This document shows positions 6,383 to 11,816 of a stretch of DNA of 11,816 nucleotides, in pieces. The notes below the pieces were generated by a model. That model searched no databases and was not told where the DNA came from. It was given only the letters and a program-made list of their open reading frames with translations. This DNA comes from Methanosarcinales archaeon (GTDB taxonomy: Archaea; Halobacteriota; Methanosarcinia; Methanosarcinales; Methanogasteraceae). The stretch covers positions 1 through 11,816 of the forward strand of contig DAOWIV010000299.1 in the NCBI GenBank assembly GCA_030640725.1, read 5' to 3'. Made by a program: the position numbers and the translations under genes. Every line of letters starts with the position of its first letter. The first letter of the stretch is position 1.

Positions 6383-6567
6383 GAGTCGCCTTTGCGCGTC
6401 GTGCGGCTCGATCGGCATGTCGCAGCCGGTGTTGTCTGTTATCGTACCACCGAGGTGCTATCGTCTACCATATCAGTGATCTGTGGATATGTCGGGTGCC
6501 CATAGCAAATCAATCTTATTGAGCGTAGATTGCTGTTAATATCTCAGTTAATGTGGCATAATCCTGC
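6383..6567 (+). other. Intergenic region with small inverted repeat
   Basis: The 185-bp gap between the two plus-strand genes contains no supported ORF. CAATCT-N10-AGATTG (6511-6516 with 6527-6532) could be an operator or a weak hairpin about 43 bp upstream of the next TATA box. A GC-rich stretch soon after the stop (about 6400-6425) can fold as CGGC...GCCG but has no T-run, so termination there is uncertain. Confidence 0.25.
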
Positions 6568-6651
6568 CGAAAAGTTTATATACATTGTCATGTCATTTGT
6601 ACATCTCTATGCCAAATACAATGGCATAAAGATATAAAAGAGGTGCAAAAC
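6568..6651 (+). promoter_or_regulatory. Promoter and leader of the second PEF-CTERM gene (copy 2 of a shared element)
   Basis: BRE-like CGAAAA (6568-6573) is followed by TATA box TTTATATA (6575-6582) and ATTTGTACATCTCTA (6595-6609). A 6-bp hairpin TATGCC/GGCATA (6609-6614 with 6622-6627... loop of about 9 nt) and a strong ribosome binding site AGAGGTG (6639-6645) precede ATG 6652. The distance from BRE to ATG is 84 nt, as in copy 1. Confidence 0.82.
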
Positions 6652-7566
6652 ATGAAAAATTGTCTATACAATATGACGGCACTTGCGATTGTAACGCTGC
6701 TTGTGATGACGATGCCTGCTGCAGCGTACACAATCGATGGCAATTGCGATGACTGGAATATCGATCCACAGAGCGATTTGTCGCATCGGCTCATTAGCAG
6801 TAGTTTAATTCCGGATCCTGTCGGTACCATCGACTATGTGATCGACAATGACAATGCGGAGTGGGCTACGGGAGCAGTACGTCCCAATATGAGCAACTTC
6901 ACTGGTCCGGAATGGTGCGACATCGAGGCAATGTATGTGGATGATGATTCGGAGTATATCTATGTACTGATCATCACATCAATGCCGAAACACGGAAAGT
7001 GGTATGGTGAACACCTCCAGCCAGGTGATCTTGGTCTTGATTTCAATGGCGATGGTACTTTCGATTATGGCGTTAAGATCGTGCAGAATGATGAACAAGG
7101 CAAATTTGGTGTTGTTGGCACAATCTATTCAGATCCCAACTGGAAGGTACTGGACTGGGGTTCGGGTCGCACAGATATCACCAGCATCGTGTACGGGGTC
7201 GAGGTTGGGCAAGCAGAGATCATGTACACAGGAACTGATGTCGGCGAGATATCTGACGTAGCTGTGCCAGATGGTCCAACTGATAGCGGACTTCCGTGGG
7301 ACACCTTCGGACTTATGAAACTTGAGCATGGTGGTGCATACGAAGACAACCCCTCTATCCCAAACGAGGTTATCGAGATCGCAATTCCGAAGAGTGCGCT
7401 CAACCTGCAACACACCATGCTAAATCTCCAGAGTTCGCCCAGTTGCGGAAACGGAGTCATCAAACTCGAATCGGTAACGCTGATCCCCGAGTTTGCAACC
7501 CTTGCAATTCCGGTGATATCGCTTCTGGGACTCGTCTTTTACATGCGCAGGAGAGAACAGAAGTAG
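6652..7566 (+). CDS. PEF-CTERM surface protein with CBM9/DOMON-like domain
   Basis: Exported protein of 304 residues. The signal peptide is residues 1-25 (ends MPAAA-YT). The mature chain opens YTIDGNCDDWN, the usual beginning of CBM9/DOMON-like beta-sandwich domains. It continues with IEAMYVDDDSEYIYVLI and a likely calcium loop LGLDFNGDGTFDYG (127-140), and ends with the VIEIAIPKSAL strand typical of that fold (240-250). A PEF-CTERM signal closes the protein: IPEFATLAIP (278-287), hydrophobic helix to about 297, then RRREQK. It is a probable substrate of the archaeosortase encoded 4 bp away on the other strand. The GTG at 6643 lies inside the AGAGGTG ribosome binding site, so ATG 6652 is the start; this also makes its leader exactly as long as that of the upstream gene. 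The ligand could be a sugar, a redox cofactor or neither. Confidence 0.87.
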   Translation: MKNCLYNMTALAIVTLLVMTMPAAAYTIDGNCDDWNIDPQSDLSHRLISSSLIPDPVGTIDYVIDNDNAEWATGAVRPNMSNFTGPEWCDIEAMYVDDDSEYIYVLIITSMPKHGKWYGEHLQPGDLGLDFNGDGTFDYGVKIVQNDEQGKFGVVGTIYSDPNWKVLDWGSGRTDITSIVYGVEVGQAEIMYTGTDVGEISDVAVPDGPTDSGLPWDTFGLMKLEHGGAYEDNPSIPNEVIEIAIPKSALNLQHTMLNLQSSPSCGNGVIKLESVTLIPEFATLAIPVISLLGLVFYMRRREQK

Positions 7567-7570
7567 ACGA

Positions 7571-8431
7571 TTACACTTCTTCTTTTTCCTCTTTCTCTTT
7601 TTTCTCTGCTCTTTCTATCCGCTCTATCTTCGATAATCCAAGCAGAAGCCCCCACGCAACTACGACAAAGATGATCCACCCGAGATGGGTGTGCGCAGTC
7701 ATCATCGCGTCCTGACCATACCGGTATGCGACCAGATATAGGGTGGAAACCCTGAGCAGGTTCGCGATCCATGCGACCACGATGGTTGCGCCGAGAAGCG
7801 CTGTGATCCTGCGGGCATCCCGAATGTTTTCGGTGGCGGTATAGGCAACGATGACGCTGATCAGGAGAAACATCGAATAAAGCCCTGAGCACGGTCCTCC
7901 GATTGTGAGTGTAATATCTCCTCCGGGTGCATGCATGCAGACCGTCTCGGTTCCGATCACGTCAACAGAGATCCCGATCAGTTTGATCAGATGCATCGAC
8001 GGCATGAGCACGGCGTAGTGATCAAACTCGTGTATGAACCATGAAAATGTGCCGTAAAAGAGCGTAAAGAGAGCGATGAACGTGATCGACACATAGACGC
8101 TGAACTCGCCCATGCTCCGAATGTCCTCGCGCTTTATGGCTGATGCGATGAGCGAAATCCCGAGCAGGAAGGTCATGGTGTCAAGTGTGCCAAGTTCACT
8201 CTGGTTGTAGACGTTGTATGCGATATCTGCGAGCAAGATTAGAATGCCTGCGACCGCGTACCATACAGACGTGCTGCGGCGCGCTGCTGTGAACGTCATC
8301 CTCGACATCGCAAGAATAGCTATCACGAAAAGCAGTATTCCGAGCAACTTTGAGCCGTGTCCGTACTCCATGGTTACACCAAGGAAGAGTGCGAGTACGA
8401 GAAATACAATCATTCGGTCGTGTATGTTCAT
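7571..8431 (-). CDS. artC: Archaeosortase, probably the PEF-CTERM-specific type (ArtC)
   Basis: Polytopic membrane protein of 286 residues with about seven or eight hydrophobic segments. The exosortase/archaeosortase catalytic triad is visible: Cys181 in GGPCSGLYSMFLL, Arg227 in WIANLLRVSTL, and His in AHTHLGWIIF (His247 or His249). The family acts as a cysteine transpeptidase-like enzyme that processes C-terminal sorting signals. ArtC is the type paired with PEF-CTERM, and both sorting proteins in this window carry that motif. The subfamily name is inferred from this pairing. The tail (about 268-286) is very rich in Lys and Glu and probably cytoplasmic. An ATG at 8443 lacks a ribosome binding site, while ATG 8431 follows GGGGAG at 8441-8436, so 8431 is chosen. 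It is convergent with the PEF-CTERM gene at 7566. Confidence 0.87.
   Translation of the reverse strand: MNIHDRMIVFLVLALFLGVTMEYGHGSKLLGILLFVIAILAMSRMTFTAARRSTSVWYAVAGILILLADIAYNVYNQSELGTLDTMTFLLGISLIASAIKREDIRSMGEFSVYVSITFIALFTLFYGTFSWFIHEFDHYAVLMPSMHLIKLIGISVDVIGTETVCMHAPGGDITLTIGGPCSGLYSMFLLISVIVAYTATENIRDARRITALLGATIVVAWIANLLRVSTLYLVAYRYGQDAMMTAHTHLGWIIFVVVAWGLLLGLSKIERIERAEKKEKEEKEEV
7576..7612 (+). terminator. T-rich terminator of the second PEF-CTERM gene, inside the archaeosortase tail
   Basis: Ten bases after the plus-strand stop there is a pyrimidine tract with runs TTTTT, CTTTCTC and TTTTTT. Archaeal termination needs mainly such T-runs. The same bases, read on the minus strand, are the Lys/Glu codons (AAA, GAG, GAA) of the archaeosortase C-terminus. 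Confidence 0.5.
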
Positions 8432-8570
8432 ATAACTCCCCATACTATATTGACGGGAGAGTGGATGAAGTTGGCGGCTTACGGAACATCAACATCAAAT
8501 CAATATGGCAAAGAGCATAGTTTCAAGTATATCATGCGCGCGGTACACGATGTGATCAATTTGTGATAAC
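8432..8570 (-). promoter_or_regulatory. Upstream region of the archaeosortase gene
   Basis: On the minus strand a TATA-like GATATACTT lies at about 8526-8534, roughly 100 bp before the ATG. It is followed by an AT-rich leader and the GGGGAG site at 8441-8436. It does not contain the CGAAAA / ATTTGTACATCTCTA element found before the two plus-strand genes. A repeated TGTGAT (8550-8565 region) is present. No gene is seen. Confidence 0.3.
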
Positions 8571-11126
8571 TCAGCGCAAGCCCGCCAACCAGCCCATCTT
8601 CGTCAAGAACGCGTTCCAGAAATTGCCGGCATTATCAGTTGACTCTGAGCCATCGGAAGCGTCTGCATCATGAGATGTGATGTCTGCCTGAGGCACAAAG
8701 CTCAGATCATTTGTTATGAGCAATCTGTCCAGTTTCGTGCCATCTTCCCTGTGCTTTATTGTTAAAATATGCTCGCCTGCTGATAACGTGTAGATCACAG
8801 GATCGATCTCAGGGTCGGTTTCCGTACCACTGCCCCAGTGGTTTACCTCGTCCCATGCCCAGCTATCTGTTAATGCTATGGTCCATGTCCTGTCAGGATC
8901 ATCATCCATCCGGACAAGGAAGGAATTATCAGCATTTGTTGGCGCCTGCACCCTGCCACATATCTTGTAATCTCCTGGTGTGGTTATGGTGATTATGTAT
9001 CTGGCATACCCTGGTCCTTTCCATCCACCTCCATCCGGCACCCAGATATAACTGCCACCTGATGCTGATGGGTCGCTTGTTATCTCCATCAATGGGTTTA
9101 TCTCATCAGCATCCTCTGCCTCCAGCCAGATGTATTCAGTGGTTGCGCTGCTGATTACTGTTATTGTGATATCCTCGGTGTCGGTCCGATATCCATCTGT
9201 AACCTCGAAATGTACATCCGGATATGAACCTGACTGACCATAGTCAGGCGTCCATGAGAATGTGCGCGTTGCCGGATCAAAGGTTGCGCCTACCGGGAGA
9301 TTGTCTGCTGAATACGTTAAATGATCGCCATCAGGATCGGATGCAGAGATTGCGAATTCAAGCAGAGAACCCTCGTTGATCGATTTGTCTCCGATCGGAT
9401 TGAGAATGGGCGCGCGATTGATTGGAGCATTGACTGTAACCATGCACGTGTCAGTATCTCTGTTTCCAGAGGTGTCGGTAACGGTTAGCGTGACGATATA
9501 ACTGCCTGGTTCTGTGTAAATGTGGGACGCTGTTACGCCTGTTGCACCAGGCTGGATGCCGTCGCTGGCATCAAAGTCCCATGAGTAACTCATCATTCCA
9601 ACGTTATCAGTTGATCCTGAGCCATCGAAATACACCACTGCGTCTTTGTCCACGGTCTGATCCAGACCTGTATCTGCAACATGAGGCGCGGTATCCCCCA
9701 GTCCAGTCTCATAATCTGCTCTGATCTCGTCCGCGCTAAGGGCAATATTCAAAATTCTGACTTCATCTATCGTCCCGTCCAGATACTCGGTCTGTGCATT
9801 GCTGTAGATTCCAGCCCCGATATGGACATCTGTTGGGTACCTGGCAATGGCTCCAGACTTTGACAGAGTGCCGTTTGGTTCACCATTGACATAGATTCTC
9901 ATCTCTGCGCCGTTGTAGGTTCCGGCTACATGGTACCAGGTGTTGGACTCCAACGTTTCTGTACCTATCACCCCTTCTTTTGCTCCTCCAGCATTCAGTT
10001 CAAAAACAAACTGATCATCATGGAGGGTAAGCGCGTACTGCTGCCATGGTGATGTATAGCTTGTGTATGGCTTGGCAATTATCTTATTCCAGCCAGCCTG
10101 TGGTATGGCACCTGTTTTCACCCATGCTTCAATGGTGATCTCATTAGCAGGGTTTAAACTGGGCGAGTCCGGGATGCTGACATAATCGTTTGCACCATCG
10201 AACCGAAGGGCAGGAGAATTAAGTATACCGTCTGCCCAGCTTGCGCCATAAATCGTTCCATCATTGTTATTTCCAGATGAATCATAAGCAATATTTTCAT
10301 CTCCTTCATCGAAATGCCACAAGCTCATGGTATCCATGGTTGCGCTATTTACTGTTACTGTGATATCCTCGGTGTCGGTCAGATATCCGTCTGTAACCTC
10401 GAAATGTACATCCGGATATGCGCCTTCCTGTCCATAGTCAGGTCTCCATGCGAATGTGCGTGTTGCCGGATCAAAGGTTGCGCCTGCAGGGAGATTATCT
10501 GCTGAATAGGTTAGGGGATCGCCGTCAGGATCGGATGCAGAGATTGTGAATTCGAGCAGAGAGCCCTCGTTGATCGATTTGTCTCCGATCGGATTGAGAA
10601 TAGGTGGATGATTCTCGTCACTGTTCACGATGAACCAGCCATTCTTTGCGGGCGCAGTCCCAAGTTCATTTTCTGTGTTAGCAAACTCGATTTCAGACAC
10701 GCCCATATAACTGGTTGCACCAGGCGCTCCGATGACACTGAAATTGAGCAATACAACCGTTCCTGTAGAGTCATCTGGTATGGCACGGAACTGCTGGACA
10801 GTGGTGAGTATCAGGCTGTGGCTGTTGCTGCCCAGCATGAACACCCAACTGGCATCTGTTAAAGTACCAGGCTGCAAGGCATCCAGGTTGTTTGAATTCA
10901 AATTCAAAACGCTCTCGTCGTATAGAATATCGAATTTGATCGTCTGGATCGGTCCGTCTGTCACATCCACGATATTCACAGGGACCAGCACACAGGTGCC
11001 TGATACTCCGCTTGCATCATCCACGCCAAAGTAATTGGCTGCTGCAGGCTGCGCCAGAACAGGAGGGGCAGCTATACAAAGAATGAGCATCGCTAAAGTG
11101 ATCAATCTTGACGTGTTAGTTAACAT
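8571..11126 (-). CDS. Large secreted multidomain protein: cohesin, Ig-like, LamG, PKD, Ig-like, CBM6-like
   Basis: Exported protein of 851 residues (numbering below is from the GTG at 11141; subtract 5 for ATG 11126). The signal peptide ends near APPVLA-QP. Domains in order are: cohesin (about 36-172, NYFGVDDASGVSGTCVLVPV to NELGTAPA); Ig/cadherin-like repeat 1 (178-264); LamG concanavalin-like lectin (270-478); PKD (487-570, with SYSWDFDASDG and GSYIVTLTVTD); Ig-like repeat 2 (577-662, nearly identical to repeat 1); CBM6/35-like beta-sandwich (669-811, YIWLEAEDADE to LLITND); and a 45-residue tail. The make-up suggests binding to polysaccharide or to partner cells, with the cohesin able to hold a dockerin protein. 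There is no PEF-CTERM or membrane anchor; the tail resembles the start of a broken PKD domain. The gene follows a dockerin-bearing cohesin gene by 24 bp. GTG 11141 has its own GAGGG site, so either start is possible. Confidence 0.88.
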   Translation of the reverse strand: MLTNTSRLITLAMLILCIAAPPVLAQPAAANYFGVDDASGVSGTCVLVPVNIVDVTDGPIQTIKFDILYDESVLNLNSNNLDALQPGTLTDASWVFMLGSNSHSLILTTVQQFRAIPDDSTGTVVLLNFSVIGAPGATSYMGVSEIEFANTENELGTAPAKNGWFIVNSDENHPPILNPIGDKSINEGSLLEFTISASDPDGDPLTYSADNLPAGATFDPATRTFAWRPDYGQEGAYPDVHFEVTDGYLTDTEDITVTVNSATMDTMSLWHFDEGDENIAYDSSGNNNDGTIYGASWADGILNSPALRFDGANDYVSIPDSPSLNPANEITIEAWVKTGAIPQAGWNKIIAKPYTSYTSPWQQYALTLHDDQFVFELNAGGAKEGVIGTETLESNTWYHVAGTYNGAEMRIYVNGEPNGTLSKSGAIARYPTDVHIGAGIYSNAQTEYLDGTIDEVRILNIALSADEIRADYETGLGDTAPHVADTGLDQTVDKDAVVYFDGSGSTDNVGMMSYSWDFDASDGIQPGATGVTASHIYTEPGSYIVTLTVTDTSGNRDTDTCMVTVNAPINRAPILNPIGDKSINEGSLLEFAISASDPDGDHLTYSADNLPVGATFDPATRTFSWTPDYGQSGSYPDVHFEVTDGYRTDTEDITITVISSATTEYIWLEAEDADEINPLMEITSDPSASGGSYIWVPDGGGWKGPGYARYIITITTPGDYKICGRVQAPTNADNSFLVRMDDDPDRTWTIALTDSWAWDEVNHWGSGTETDPEIDPVIYTLSAGEHILTIKHREDGTKLDRLLITNDLSFVPQADITSHDADASDGSESTDNAGNFWNAFLTKMGWLAGLR
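9141..9410 (-). repeat. Intragenic direct repeat, Ig-like domain copy 2
   Basis: About 270 bp that match 10338-10604 closely at the DNA level, including many silent positions, with one 3-nt length difference near the end. It encodes the second Ig/cadherin-like domain of the large secreted protein, with the shared core ILNPIGDKSINEGSLLEF. Confidence 0.85.
10338..10604 (-). repeat. Intragenic direct repeat, Ig-like domain copy 1
   Basis: Partner of the repeat at 9141-9410. The two translated domains differ at only about ten of 86 positions, which implies recent duplication or gene conversion. Confidence 0.85.
10626..10838 (-). repeat. Cohesin C-terminal half shared with the upstream gene (copy A)
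   Basis: Encodes the half-cohesin that runs from MLGSN to NELGTAPA. By hand count 53 of 71 residues match copy B at 11592-11804, and a 20-residue stretch around LLNFSVIGAPGATSYM is almost unchanged. Confidence 0.8.
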
Positions 11127-11150
11127 ATTGTTAAACCCCACAGAATTCCC

Positions 11151-11816
11151 TCACAGAATTAACTCCCCTAGGGATGCCCGCAATATCATATCAACATCTC
11201 CAAAATCAGCAATTTTGCCATTCTCATCCAAATCAAAGTATTTGTTACCAGGAATATCTTTATCGAATGCCTGCATCATCATGTTGACATCTGCAGCATC
11301 CGCAATTCCGCCGTTGTCATTCAGATCGCCTCTTAATAACAATACATGGTCTGACACCGTTTCCTGATCGATATATACGGTTACAGATGTTGAATTGTCC
11401 CAGAAATGGATCTTTGATACGCTCACATCGTAGCCTCCCGGTTCAATATCTGTAAAGGTGTACATACCATTTGCGTCTGTTGTCGTTGAACTTATTAAAC
11501 TTCCGTTCTTTGTCAGGTTGACCACTGCTCCAGCGATCGCAGTGTTATTGCAACTGAATGCAATGGTGCCTGATATGGTGCCGAGACGAAGCACTGAGAA
11601 CAGACCGCTTTCTGCTGGCGCGGTTCCCAGTTCATTTTCTGTGCTGGCGAACTCGATTTCCGAGATGTCCATATAACTGGTTGCACCCGGTGCCCCGATG
11701 ACACTGAAATTGAGCAGTAAAACCGAACCTGTGGAGCCATCCGGTATGGCGAGTGGCTGCCATGCAGTGGTGAGTGTTATGGTGTGGTTGTTGCTGCCCA
11801 GCATGAACCACCAACC
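11151..11816 (-). CDS. Cohesin and dockerin protein, C-terminal 221 residues (N-terminus beyond the window)
   Basis: The frame is open to the right edge, so the N-terminus and signal peptide are missing. Numbering from the methionine at 11804: residues 1-71 are the C-terminal half of a cohesin module. Residues 74-157 are a carboxypeptidase-regulatory/Cna-B-like beta-sandwich (GTISGTIAFSCNNTAIAGAVV, TDANGMYTFTDIEPGGYDV). Residues 159-213 form a dockerin with two calcium-binding loops, DLNDNGGIADAAD and DLDENGKIADFGD, both with intact acidic or Asn ligands. Type I cohesin-dockerin pairs hold together extracellular complexes, and archaeal examples are known from Archaeoglobus and others. The dockerin might bind the cohesin of the next gene, or of another copy of itself. 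The stop is 24 bp before the ATG of that gene, so the two are likely one operon. Confidence 0.88.
   Translation of the reverse strand, partial: GWWFMLGSNNHTITLTTAWQPLAIPDGSTGSVLLLNFSVIGAPGATSYMDISEIEFASTENELGTAPAESGLFSVLRLGTISGTIAFSCNNTAIAGAVVNLTKNGSLISSTTTDANGMYTFTDIEPGGYDVSVSKIHFWDNSTSVTVYIDQETVSDHVLLLRGDLNDNGGIADAADVNMMMQAFDKDIPGNKYFDLDENGKIADFGDVDMILRASLGELIL
11154..11330 (-). other. Dockerin module
   Basis: Two EF-hand-like repeats of about 22 residues joined by a short linker (DKDIPGNKYF). Each has D-x-(N/D)-x-N-G-x-I-x-x-x-D followed by a helix (DVNMMMQAF and DVDMILRAS). The near-symmetry of the two halves is typical of dockerins and allows dual-mode binding in known cases. Confidence 0.85.
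11592..11804 (-). repeat. Cohesin C-terminal half shared with the downstream gene (copy B)
   Basis: Partner of copy A at 10626-10838. The neighbouring genes arose at least partly by tandem duplication of the cohesin module. Confidence 0.8.

Noticed and set aside
6643..6651. GTG start for the second PEF-CTERM gene
   Set aside because: The GTG is part of the ribosome binding site AGAGGTG, and the shared leader architecture fits ATG 6652.
7571..8431. Reading the membrane protein as a generic CAAX protease or permease
   Set aside because: The GGPCSGL, NLLRV and HTHLGW motifs with correct spacing fit exosortase/archaeosortase better.
9141..10604. Possible mobile element or CRISPR from the near-identical repeats
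   Set aside because: The repeats are in frame inside one gene and encode the same protein domain; there are no spacers, terminal inverted repeats or transposase.
10314..11367. Plus-strand frames inside the cohesin genes
   Set aside because: They are complementary to strongly supported cohesin, Ig-like and dockerin coding sequence.

Overview
The window looks like a piece of an archaeal chromosome, most likely from a methanogen-related or anaerobic alkane- or methane-oxidising euryarchaeon (Methanosarcinia, Syntrophoarchaeia or ANME-like). Three things point there. There are two proteins with the PEF-CTERM sorting signal and an archaeosortase. There are archaeal promoters of the form CGAAAA-N-TTTATATA, with GAGGTG-type ribosome binding sites. 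There is also an archaeal-type three-gene set for a 2,3-diacetamido sugar nucleotide. The species cannot be named from the sequence. I see no rRNA, tRNA, CRISPR array, transposase or phage gene.

Layout from left to right. 1-291 (-) is the start of a membrane protein cut by the window edge. 350-1357 (-) is a PEF-CTERM surface protein, followed by a good terminator hairpin. 1625-4303 (-) is a tight three-gene operon (acetyltransferase, PLP aminotransferase, oxidoreductase) that should convert UDP-GlcNAc to UDP-GlcNAc3NAc for surface glycans. Divergent from it, 4474-5241 (+) encodes a UppP/BacA-type polyprenyl-diphosphate phosphatase. Its 3' end overlaps the convergent VanZ-like gene 5074-5697 (-) by 168 bp. 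5897-6382 (+) is a small secreted protein and 6652-7566 (+) a second PEF-CTERM protein. These two share an 84-nt promoter and leader with identical spacing. 7571-8431 (-) is the archaeosortase, convergent with the PEF-CTERM gene and only 4 bp away. 8571-11126 (-) is a large multidomain exported protein (cohesin, Ig-like, LamG, PKD, Ig-like, CBM6-like). 11151-11816 (-) is the C-terminal part of a second cohesin protein that ends in a dockerin.

Together the genes form a cell-surface island: sugar nucleotide supply and lipid-carrier recycling for protein glycosylation, a membrane transpeptidase-like archaeosortase with two recognisable substrates, and a pair of cohesin/dockerin proteins that could assemble outside the cell. 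The less ordinary observations are: the twin promoter-leader with a possibly covarying small hairpin; a relic of a PKD domain at the C-terminus of the large protein, where a sorting signal might be expected; the antisense uppP/VanZ overlap; and a Lys/Glu-rich archaeosortase tail whose opposite strand is the T-rich terminator of its neighbour.
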